From Chlorogloeopsis fritschii (lineage in GTDB: Bacteria > Cyanobacteriota > Cyanobacteriia > Cyanobacteriales > Nostocaceae), in the NCBI RefSeq assembly GCF_043099315.1, contig NZ_CP170746.1: DNA of 64,000 nt; one strand, given 5' to 3'. Below the pieces are notes generated by a model. The model was not told the DNA's origin. It made no database searches and saw only the letters and a list, made by a program, of their open reading frames with translations. Positions 1 through 7,749 of the stretch are shown in pieces (within the stretch, counting starts at the first letter, position 1; the number at the start of each line of letters is the position of its first letter). The translations under genes were made by a program, and so were the position numbers.

Positions 1-2
1 GC

Positions 3-974
3 TCCAGAATCATTCCCGTAATTGGTGATATGTCGCTGCCACTACTGGGATTATCATCTGAACAATTTCAAACTTTGGCAGAAACAATCGATATTATTTA
101 CCACAATGGTGCATTGGTAAACTTTCTTTATCCATATTCTGCGCTGAAAAATGCAAATGTTCTCGGCACCCAAGAAGTTTTGAGATTGGCAAGTCAAACG
201 AAGATAAAACCAGTTCATTTTGTTTCTACTATTGGCGTTTTTTCACCAACTGCTTATACCGACACACAAATCATCTCAGAAACTGTCGCCGATCGCCCGC
301 AAGGACTTTACGGTTACACCCAAAGCAAATGGGTTGCCGAAAAATTAGCTACCCTTGCTCATGAGCGAGGAATTCCAACAGCTATTTATCGTCCGACTTG
401 GATAGAAGGACACAGTCAAACTGGCATTTGTAACCGCCCTGGTTTTTTACGCAGCTTAATTAAAGGTTGCATTCAACTAGGCTTGGCACCCGATTGGGAT
501 ATGCCAGTAGATATTGTCCCTGTTGACTTTATCAGCCAGGCGATCGTCCATTTATCAAAACAAACAGCTTTGAGTGAAAGAGTATTTCATATCTCTAATC
601 CTCAGTCTATTTCGTGGAATCAACTTGTTAACTGGATGCATAATTTTGGCTATTCAATTCAACACATTCCCTTTCAAGATTGGGTTTCAAAAGTCATGTT
701 TTTAGTTCCAAGTATGCCAGAAAATGCTTTGTATCCCTTCTTGAGTTTCTTATCAGAAAAAGTTTCAGAACAAAAAACGGTTCCTGAACTTTACTTCCAA
801 TCTAAATCTCTACAATTTGAGAGCCACAACACATTTAATGGGTTAGTAGATAGTAATATTACTTGCCCTCCTGTTGACGATAAACTACTGAATACTTACT
901 TCCAGTACTTTATTGAATCTGGTTTTTTGTCAGCTCCTCAATTAAATTTTTCTGGTATTGCCATGACAAAGTAA
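3..974 (+). CDS. Thioester reductase domain, C-terminal part (5' end outside window)
   Basis: This is the C-terminal reductase domain of an NRPS/PKS-type enzyme or a carrier-protein-dependent reductase. Such domains release an acyl chain from a carrier protein by NAD(P)H reduction. The frame is open from base 3, before the first ATG at 30, and reads RIIPVIGD, which is internal to this family, so the gene begins upstream. Visible motifs are IIYHNGALVNFLYPYS, the NVLGTQEVLRLA helix, the YGYTQSKWVAEKL catalytic Tyr/Lys region of the extended SDR fold, and YRPTWIEG. The C-terminal TYFQYFIESGFL tail is typical of cyanobacterial members. Whether adenylation or carrier domains precede it cannot be seen here. 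Confidence 0.85.
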   Translation, partial: SRIIPVIGDMSLPLLGLSSEQFQTLAETIDIIYHNGALVNFLYPYSALKNANVLGTQEVLRLASQTKIKPVHFVSTIGVFSPTAYTDTQIISETVADRPQGLYGYTQSKWVAEKLATLAHERGIPTAIYRPTWIEGHSQTGICNRPGFLRSLIKGCIQLGLAPDWDMPVDIVPVDFISQAIVHLSKQTALSERVFHISNPQSISWNQLVNWMHNFGYSIQHIPFQDWVSKVMFLVPSMPENALYPFLSFLSEKVSEQKTVPELYFQSKSLQFESHNTFNGLVDSNITCPPVDDKLLNTYFQYFIESGFLSAPQLNFSGIAMTK

Positions 975-986
975 TTTAGAATTCTG

Positions 987-1079
987 GGGATTGGGGATTG
1001 GTGATTGGGTATTGGATATCAGGAATGGGGTATTAAGATTTCTTTATTCCTAGTCCCTAGTCCCTAGTCCCTAGTCCCC
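987..1079. repeat. Short tandem heptamer repeats (STRR type)
   Basis: The spacer after the reductase gene holds degenerate GATTGGG/GGTATTG units followed by four TAGTCCC heptamers at 1051-1078. Such heptanucleotide repeats are characteristic of heterocystous cyanobacterial intergenic DNA. No gene or terminator is evident. Confidence 0.75.
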
Positions 1080-1120
1080 TGATACTATGTGAAAAAAACA
1101 AGATCGAAAAAGCGATCGCT

Positions 1121-1690
1121 ATGAGCCTCACTCCAGTGAAGTGGACAATAGACGAGTATCACCGTATGATTGCGGCGGGTATTTTAAACAATCGGCGTGT
1201 AGAACTACTGAAGGGAGAAATTGTAGAAATGTCGCCGGAACGAGAAGTCCACGCCTATTTCAGTAGTGAAGCAACTGAATATTTAATGAGATTGCTAGGC
1301 AATCGGGCGATGGTTCGTGCAAGTAAGCCAATTACACTTCCTAACAATTCTGAAGCCCAACCTGATATTGCTATTGTCCAACGGTTGGGGCGCGAATACC
1401 TAGAGCACCACCCTTATCCTGAAAATATTTTTTGGCTCATAGAATACTCCGATTCTGGTTTAGAAATTGATTTGGAAATAAAAAGTAAAATCTACGCTGA
1501 AGTTAACATTCCTGAATATTGGGTGGCTAATCTTAAGAAAAGACAGATCGTAGTATTTCGAGATCCGGAAGAAGGAGAGTACGCATCAAAATTTACACTA
1601 GCAGTCGGGATTATTTACCCATTAGCGTTTCCAGGTTTAGCTGTATCGGTAGATGCTATGGTTAGCAGTAACAATATTCCGACACCCTAG
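1121..1690 (+). CDS. Uma2-family (DUF820) putative restriction-like endonuclease
   Basis: A 189-residue protein of the Uma2/DUF820 family, a PD-(D/E)XK nuclease-like group greatly expanded in cyanobacteria and of unknown biological role. Visible hallmarks are the N-terminal W(T)IDEYHRMIAAGIL, RVELLKGEIVEMSPE, the core PDIAIV (motif PD), IEYSDSGLEIDLEIKSKIYAE (E/K of the catalytic set) and the NIPEYWVANL strand. Length is normal for the family. The ATG at 1121 overlaps the end of a GCGATCGC site and has no clear Shine-Dalgarno sequence. It appears monocistronic. Confidence 0.88.
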   Translation: MSLTPVKWTIDEYHRMIAAGILNNRRVELLKGEIVEMSPEREVHAYFSSEATEYLMRLLGNRAMVRASKPITLPNNSEAQPDIAIVQRLGREYLEHHPYPENIFWLIEYSDSGLEIDLEIKSKIYAEVNIPEYWVANLKKRQIVVFRDPEEGEYASKFTLAVGIIYPLAFPGLAVSVDAMVSSNNIPTP

Positions 1691-2006
1691 AAGGGTATGG
1701 CTATATAGACGAAGCCTGCGGAGGCAGGCTAGTTCAGCTGACTTTCAAAGAAAATTGGTATTAGTTAGAACTTACAAACAAGTTACGGAATAATCAAACC
1801 ACTCCAGGCACAGAGAGCACGGAGAAATAAGAGTTAGAGAGGTTGTGGGTAAGTCTGTTAGCGTTTAAAAGCTGTACTAAGCCCCAAAACCGAGGATATT
1901 TGGCAACCCTCGCTTGGACGACTATCTTTTAAGGTTAGAATAATCAGGCTTTAATAATATCTCCCAATTGGGGCCATACTGCCCCTCTAACAGATAACAT
2001 TTACAT
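1691..2006. other. Intergenic stretch before argS, with a hairpin
   Basis: About 315 bases without a gene. A perfect 7-bp stem (AGCCTGC/GCAGGCT, 1713-1730) lies just after the Uma2 stop and may stabilise or end its transcript, though there is no T-run. The rest contains 'cagagagcacggagaa'-type sequence common in Nostoc spacers. The argS promoter must lie here, but no box is convincing. Confidence 0.5.
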
Positions 2007-3764
2007 ATGAACTCTACAAAAGAACAACTAAAAGATAAATTACAGCAGGCTTTAGTCGCAGCTTTTGGCACTGAGTACATCGGTGTAGATCCGATATTGG
2101 TTCCTGCAAGCAATCCTAAATTTGGTGATTATCAAGCTAATGTTGCTTTAAGTTTAGCTAAACGTTTAGGACAACAACCACGAGCGATCGCCCAACAAAT
2201 CGTCGATAAATTAGATATATCCGATCTCTGCAAACCACCGGAAGTTGCTGGCCCCGGCTTTATTAATCTTAAACTGCAAACCGAATACTTGGAAGCGCAA
2301 TTAAACGCTATCCAAGCCGATCCCAGACTGGGAGTTGCCAAAGCGAAAACATCGAAGCGCGAGATTGTAGATTTTTCTAGCCCCAATATCGCCAAAGAAA
2401 TGCACGTCGGACATTTGCGTTCGACGATTATTGGTGATTGTATCGCCCGAATTTTAGAATTTCAAGGTCATGATGTGCTGCGCCTAAATCACGTTGGTGA
2501 TTGGGGTACGCAGTTTGGTATGTTAATTGCCTATCTACGGGAAGTTTACCCAGAAGCTCTCACCACTGCAAATGCTTTAGATATTGGCGATTTAGTAGCT
2601 TTTTATCGTCAAGCAAAAGTACGGTTTGATGCAGACGCAGCTTTCCAAGAAGCGGCGCGTCAAGAAGTAGTGCGGTTGCAAGCAGGTGCAGAAGATACGC
2701 TCCACGCTTGGAAATTACTAGTAGAACAATCGCGGCGAGAATTTCAGGTAATTTACGATCTGCTGGATGTTCATTTGGTAGAACGCGGCGAGTCTTTCTA
2801 CAATCCTTTACTGCCACAAGTTGTAGAAGATTTAGACAAGGCTGGCTTACTTGTAGAAGACCAAGGTGCTAAGGTTGTTTTCTTGGAAGGGTTTACTAAT
2901 AAAGAAGGTGAACCGTTACCCCTGATTGTGCAAAAATCTGATGGCGGTTATAACTACGCTACTACAGACTTGGCAGCGATACGCTACCGGATAGAACAAG
3001 ACCACGCCAAAAGAATAATTTATGTTACAGATGCTGGACAATCGAACCATTTTGCTGGTGTGTTGCAGGTAGCACGTCGCGCTGGTTGGATCGGCGATGA
3101 TGTGGAACTTATCCATGTTCCCTTTGGTTTGGTATTGGGCGAAGACGGCAAAAAGTTTAAAACACGTTCTGGAGATACAGTACGCTTGCGGGATTTGTTA
3201 GATGAAGCGATCGCTCGTGCGCGTACAGACTTAGAAACTAGATTGGAAGCAGAAGGGCGCGAAGAAACAGAAGAATTCAAAGCTCGTGTTGCTCAAGTAG
3301 TTGGTATCGATGCGGTTAAGTATGCAGATCTCAGCCAAAATCGGACTAGCGATTATGTCTTCAGTTATGACAGGATGCTTTCTTTGAAAGGCAACACCGC
3401 ACCCTATATGCTCTATGCTTACGTGAGAACGCAAGGAATTAGCCGTGAAGGTAACATTGACTACGAGCAGTTGGGAGCAGATGCCAAAATTCTGCTAAGG
3501 GAAGATACAGAATTAACCTTGGCAAAGCATTTGTTACAACTAGATGAAGTGATTGCTGATGTAGAGCAGGATTTGATGCCTCATCGTTTATGCGAGTATT
3601 TGTACCAATTGAGCGATAAATTCAATAAGTTCTACGAGAATTGTCCTGTGCTCAAATCTGAGGAACCTGTGCGAACATCACGTTTAGTATTGTGTAATTT
3701 AACAGCTAGAACTTTGAAGTTGGGGTTATCTTTACTGGGACTTCAGGTATTAGAGAGGATGTAA
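2007..3764 (+). CDS. argS: Arginyl-tRNA synthetase
   Basis: Charges tRNA-Arg with arginine in the cytoplasm; a class I aminoacyl-tRNA synthetase. At 585 residues the length is normal. The N-terminal additional domain (about 1-110) is followed by SSPNIAKEMHVGHLRSTIIGD with the HVGH form of the HIGH signature, by DWGTQFGML, and by KFKTRSGDTVRL replacing the canonical KMSKS loop, as in other ArgRS. The C-terminal DALR anticodon-binding domain covers about 450-585 (NTAPYMLYAYVR, NKFYENCPVL) and ends with the expected L-E-R-M. The start at 2007 matches the family N-terminus. It stands alone, with strong codon conservation, and is essential. Confidence 0.97.
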   Translation: MNSTKEQLKDKLQQALVAAFGTEYIGVDPILVPASNPKFGDYQANVALSLAKRLGQQPRAIAQQIVDKLDISDLCKPPEVAGPGFINLKLQTEYLEAQLNAIQADPRLGVAKAKTSKREIVDFSSPNIAKEMHVGHLRSTIIGDCIARILEFQGHDVLRLNHVGDWGTQFGMLIAYLREVYPEALTTANALDIGDLVAFYRQAKVRFDADAAFQEAARQEVVRLQAGAEDTLHAWKLLVEQSRREFQVIYDLLDVHLVERGESFYNPLLPQVVEDLDKAGLLVEDQGAKVVFLEGFTNKEGEPLPLIVQKSDGGYNYATTDLAAIRYRIEQDHAKRIIYVTDAGQSNHFAGVLQVARRAGWIGDDVELIHVPFGLVLGEDGKKFKTRSGDTVRLRDLLDEAIARARTDLETRLEAEGREETEEFKARVAQVVGIDAVKYADLSQNRTSDYVFSYDRMLSLKGNTAPYMLYAYVRTQGISREGNIDYEQLGADAKILLREDTELTLAKHLLQLDEVIADVEQDLMPHRLCEYLYQLSDKFNKFYENCPVLKSEEPVRTSRLVLCNLTARTLKLGLSLLGLQVLERM

Positions 3765-4017
3765 GTATCCCCATATCTCACTTGAAAATAAGGCAGTCCC
3801 GATGACACAAGTTTCATCGCCAGACAAGCTGCAACCAGTGCCTGCGTAAAATTGTAGACGCTAGTGGTATAAAAGTTTAAAATCAGTGGTCTCCTTTGAT
3901 GCTACCGTACATACACCTGGGATTTACAATCCCAAACTGATACAGGTTTTACCGACTTGTGTGTACACCGTAGCCTTTGATGAGGGGAAGTAATTGATTG
4001 GAAAGAAACCCTAAATA

Positions 4018-4419
4018 ATGCCACTACTTACCAACATTCGCAGGCGAACCATTCTTTCTTTAGCTATTATTCTCTCCATTGGACTTTTATACAGCCACTA
4101 TCGCAATTCTACTTGGTGGTTGAACCAAGAGGTAGGAGGAATTTTTTATCAGATATTTTGGTGCTTGTTCGCCTTTCTATTTATTCCCAATCGCTCTTCA
4201 GTTTGGCAAATCCCTTTATGGGCATTGGTAATTACTTGCTTGTTAGAGTTTATGCAATTGTGGCATCCACCATTTTTAAATTGGGTACGTTCATTTTGGT
4301 GGGGAAAAATGTTAATCGGTACTGCCTTCACTTGGGCAGATTTCCCCTATTATTTTATTGGCAGTGGGTTAGGATGGCTGTGGTTGCGACTGATAGTTCG
4401 AGGGGCAAAACTAAAATAA
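4018..4419 (+). CDS. DUF2809 family small membrane protein
   Basis: A 133-residue integral membrane protein with about four hydrophobic helices (roughly 12-28, 42-58, 65-80, 105-127). It matches the DUF2809 (VanZ-like, 'ribosomal maturation YjgA-like') pattern: a short first helix, a HYRNSTWWLN loop, GGIFYQIFWCLFAFLF, a central LLEFMQLWHPPFLNWVRS, and a final GSGLGWLWL helix. The function of the family is unknown. A broken relative occurs near 62.5 kb in this window. The ATG at 4018 is preceded by AAACCC rather than a good ribosome site. Confidence 0.8.
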   Translation: MPLLTNIRRRTILSLAIILSIGLLYSHYRNSTWWLNQEVGGIFYQIFWCLFAFLFIPNRSSVWQIPLWALVITCLLEFMQLWHPPFLNWVRSFWWGKMLIGTAFTWADFPYYFIGSGLGWLWLRLIVRGAKLK

Positions 4420-4504
4420 TTTAGTCCTATATAAAAATGCTTTATTTCCGTTTAATTGTATATAAGAATCCTATTTGATATTTGAAAGACTCCGTACATC
4501 CCAA

Positions 4505-4605
4505 GAGTTAGGACTTACGCAAAATCCCTCTAAAATCCTCTTGATTCCGTGTTCTCTGCGTCGTCTGCGGTTTAATTCCATAACTCGTGCGTAAGTCTCA
4601 AGAGT
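4505..4605. repeat. MITE-like element with ACTTACGCA inverted ends
   Basis: About 100 bp bounded by imperfect inverted repeats: GAGTTAGGACTTACGCA on the left, and TGCGTAAGTCTCAAGAG on the right. The interior carries 'tctgcgtcgtctgcggt', a sequence type common in Nostoc spacers. No coding capacity. The size and terminal repeats suggest a non-autonomous transposable element. The rest of the 4420-4777 spacer shows nothing further. Confidence 0.6.
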
Positions 4606-4777
4606 GGCAAAAGCGAAAATAGAAATGATGCTCATGGGAATACTAAGAAGGAACCATGAATAGCAATTGGCGATCGCATTCCCTGTGCTACAACGCTCTT
4701 AACCCGCGCAACGCATTGGCTCCTCTGCCTCCTGCCTTATTTCTTGAAAGAATAATTTCGCCCCAACTAACAACTAA

Positions 4778-6214
4778 CTAAGCTGATTTCCAAGTACCGT
4801 GAAAACTGTGGGGAATCACACTAGGTAATTCCAATTTGCAAACGGGTTCTTCGTCTAATCTATCCGCGTCAAATACCCAAACTTCACTACGATGAGAATT
4901 ACCATCATATACAACTGTTAAAATCCAACCTTGTTCGGAGTTTTCAGCATCTGGGGCGTGGATGGGTTCTGAAGGATAGCGATTTTCACCCAAGTCTGCT
5001 TCGGTAAGGGTTTCGGTTTCGTAGTCGTAACGAGCGATCGCTCCCAACAATTCTGTCGCTATATCCGCATCTGGTTTAAGTACGGATAAATAAGTATAAC
5101 GCCAAGGTTGTCCCACTTGCGACTGCTCAACAACTGGAAACTCACACTTACGGTTGCAAACTTCCTCCATTGCGGTTACCTTGGCAGTTTCTGGATTGAG
5201 ACGCACTCGCCACAGCGTCCCTTTGGCGACTGTGTGAGTCTCTCCAGTTGCGATTTCTCGAAGATACTCATTAGTTTGATCGAAGTCTGAATATCGGACT
5301 AGATCCAGCGTCACCAAGCCGTCGTTATCCACACAAGCATTGCCAAAATGCCACTGAAACCAAGGATCGGTTTCGCCGCGACTCACTAGGGATAAGGTTT
5401 CGCGATCGAAAACTAGGATTTGAGTTCCTAACTGGGGTTGCCAAGCTAGAGCCTCACTGAAAGTAATTAAACCGAGTAAAGCTGGCAGCATTTTTAAACG
5501 CATTGGTGGCATGAAAAACACCAAATGCCGTTCAGTCAAAACAAAATCATGGATTACAGAGTATCGATCTAGCTTATAAGCCGATTTCTGTACGATTTTG
5601 CCAGTGCGATCGCTTTTATAAAGATTCAACTGCACTTCACTGCCAATGCTGATGCCAAAGTTAAAAATTTCACCAGTATGGGGATCGCGTTTGTAATGAG
5701 CAGAGTAGGGTAATTTCTCATTCAACCCACCTAAATCATCCAATCCCCTAGTCTCAAGATTTTGCAAATCCAGCGCAGAAGGTTCGCTAGCTTCCCACAA
5801 AGCTAACAGTTTATCGGGTAAAGCTAACACGGATGTATTGGCTGCATTTTTTACTTGCAGGTTCCAGCGCTTCCAAATCGCCCCCGGTGGATGCATCCCA
5901 TAAACGCCATAAAGGAACCTATCTGCCTTTGTTTCTGCTTGATACTCCGCCGTTTGTACGTAACGATACACTGCCGTTGCTCCTGCATCAGTAAAATTCA
6001 CGGCAAGTACCGCTCCATCTCCATCAAACCAGTGTCCCACACGCATACCACCCCGCTCTAACCGTGCCGGGCCATTGCGGTAAAGTTTACCCCGTAAACC
6101 TGCGGGTATTTTACCAGATAGAACTGACAGGGGACTAAGAGGAAATTCTTCGGCTGGTTTAGCGATCGCTCCTGCCCAATTGGTTTTTCTTAATCTTTCG
6201 TTAACTATCATCAT
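4778..6214 (-). CDS. Carotenoid cleavage oxygenase (RPE65/CCD family)
   Basis: A 478-residue non-haem Fe(II) dioxygenase that cleaves carotenoids or apocarotenoids to aldehydes, related to cyanobacterial apocarotenoid oxygenases. The four iron-binding histidines are visible at about H173 (PYSAHYKRDP), H222 (YSVIHDFV), H289 (FQWHFGNA) and H472 (IPHSFHGTW). The N-terminus has GKLYRNGPARLERGG and GHWFDGDGAV, typical of the family. Length is normal and there is no signal peptide, so it is cytosolic or membrane-associated. The substrate cannot be set from sequence. Start at the first of two adjacent ATGs; either is possible. Confidence 0.93.
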   Translation of the reverse strand: MMIVNERLRKTNWAGAIAKPAEEFPLSPLSVLSGKIPAGLRGKLYRNGPARLERGGMRVGHWFDGDGAVLAVNFTDAGATAVYRYVQTAEYQAETKADRFLYGVYGMHPPGAIWKRWNLQVKNAANTSVLALPDKLLALWEASEPSALDLQNLETRGLDDLGGLNEKLPYSAHYKRDPHTGEIFNFGISIGSEVQLNLYKSDRTGKIVQKSAYKLDRYSVIHDFVLTERHLVFFMPPMRLKMLPALLGLITFSEALAWQPQLGTQILVFDRETLSLVSRGETDPWFQWHFGNACVDNDGLVTLDLVRYSDFDQTNEYLREIATGETHTVAKGTLWRVRLNPETAKVTAMEEVCNRKCEFPVVEQSQVGQPWRYTYLSVLKPDADIATELLGAIARYDYETETLTEADLGENRYPSEPIHAPDAENSEQGWILTVVYDGNSHRSEVWVFDADRLDEEPVCKLELPSVIPHSFHGTWKSA

Positions 6215-6371
6215 AGAAAATTCTTGTGAATGTATTAGGGATTGGGGACTAGGGACTAGGAAAGAAGCACCAGGAGCACCAGGAGCAATGCCCGATTCCC
6301 AATCCTCAGTACCCGATACCCAGTACCTAATCTAATATTGTTATATTTTTGTAACTCTACAATCATCAGCC

Positions 6372-7718
6372 ATGCTACAGAAGATTAATAAAAAATTCGT
6401 CGCTTTAGTAATTTTTGCCTTAACAGCTTTACTAGCTTGCACATCACAAATACAAGTACAAGGCGATGCCAAATTTCGCCAAGGGAATGTGATATTTATT
6501 CACCCAGATGGTACGAGTGCATCCCACTGGGGTGCGGCGCGGATGCTTTACCTTGGCCCGGATGGTAGGCTGAATTGGGATCGGATGTCTAATCTTGCTG
6601 TTTATTTGGGACACATGAAAAATCAACTTACTGCCACTTCTAACGCGGGTGCAGTAACTCACGCCAAGGGAGTGAAAGTAAACGCTGATTCCTACGGTTT
6701 AGATGAGAAGGGTAAAGCTGTGGTAGCTGCTTCTGGTAAACCTCAAACAATTATGGAAGAAGCTGTCGCTGCCAAGAAAGGAACGGCTATCATTAACTCT
6801 GGTATTATCCCCGAACCGGGAACAGGGGCATTTTCTGCCAAAACAGCAAGTCGGCTTCAATTTGCAGAAATCACTAAACAAATTGTTGAGTCTGGGGTAG
6901 ATGTGATCTTGGGAGGTGGTGAAGTATGGTATCTTCCTAAAGGAACCGTTGGCAAACACGCCACAGCTACACAAACTCGACGAGAAGATGGACTCAATTT
7001 GATAGAACTGGCTAAAAAGAAAGGTTACTCTGTTGTTTATACTCGCGATGAATTATTAAAGTTACCAGCAAAGACCAAAAAAGTTTTAGGAATTTTTGCT
7101 GCTGACGATACTTATAATGATGCACCAGAAGAAGAGTTAAAAAAGCAGAATCTGCCGCTATACGTGCCGACTGCGCCGACAGCAGCCGAGATGTTACAAG
7201 CAACTTTAAAAATTTTGTCATCTAATCCCAATGGTTTCTTTATCGTTTTGGAAGAAGAAGGTAGTGATAACTTCTGCAACTTTAATAATGCAGTTGGTTG
7301 CATAGAAGCAGTTAAACGCGCCGATGATGCTGTGGGTGTGGCAATGAAGTTTATTGAGAAAAATCCCAATACTTTATTGGTAACAGCAGCAGATAGCGAT
7401 GCTGGTGGATTAGAAGTGGTGGGAGTTACAGAAAAAGATTTTCCTTTAGATAAGCCTTTGCCTGCAAAAGGAGCGAATGGCGCACCCTGGGATGGTAAAG
7501 ATGGCACTGCTACTTTACCGTTTGTTTCTGCACCAGACAATCAAGGAAAGCGCTTTCCTTTTGCGATCGCCTGGACGGGTTTCGGTGATTTTACTGGTTC
7601 TATTATTGCTAAAACCCATGGTTTAAATGCAGATTTACTATCAAATACCGTGGATAATACTGCTATTTATCAGCTGATGTACCAAACTCTGTTCGGAAAG
7701 GAATTACCAAAATCATAA
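6372..7718 (+). CDS. Alkaline phosphatase-family lipoprotein, atypical active site
   Basis: A 448-residue secreted protein. The N-terminus (MLQKINKKFVALVIFALTA then LLAC) is a lipoprotein signal, with the lipobox Cys near residue 22. The PhoA-type fold is supported by IHPDGTSASHWG, TSNAGAVTHAKGVK (nucleophile loop; the Ser of TSNAG would align with PhoA Ser102), LEEEGSDNFCNFNN and VTAADSDAGG. Several zinc-binding histidines of E. coli PhoA appear replaced (Asn and Ser at the H331 and H370 positions), so metal use may differ. It stands alone downstream of heptamer-like repeats. It is a phosphatase or phosphodiesterase by family; substrate unknown. Confidence 0.85.
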   Translation: MLQKINKKFVALVIFALTALLACTSQIQVQGDAKFRQGNVIFIHPDGTSASHWGAARMLYLGPDGRLNWDRMSNLAVYLGHMKNQLTATSNAGAVTHAKGVKVNADSYGLDEKGKAVVAASGKPQTIMEEAVAAKKGTAIINSGIIPEPGTGAFSAKTASRLQFAEITKQIVESGVDVILGGGEVWYLPKGTVGKHATATQTRREDGLNLIELAKKKGYSVVYTRDELLKLPAKTKKVLGIFAADDTYNDAPEEELKKQNLPLYVPTAPTAAEMLQATLKILSSNPNGFFIVLEEEGSDNFCNFNNAVGCIEAVKRADDAVGVAMKFIEKNPNTLLVTAADSDAGGLEVVGVTEKDFPLDKPLPAKGANGAPWDGKDGTATLPFVSAPDNQGKRFPFAIAWTGFGDFTGSIIAKTHGLNADLLSNTVDNTAIYQLMYQTLFGKELPKS

Positions 7719-7749
7719 TTCCAATCAGTTATACTATTTCACAAAAAAT

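Noticed and set aside
2132..2395. Several minus-strand frames over argS
   Set aside because: They are reverse shadows of a well-conserved essential gene.
3802..3849. A short frame after argS (MTQVSSPDKLQPVPA)
   Set aside because: Only 15 codons with a stop; it may be the start of a lost gene but nothing further matches.
7112..7540. A 142-codon minus-strand frame over the phosphatase gene
   Set aside because: Low-complexity shadow (Ser/Ala-rich) of the plus-strand gene.
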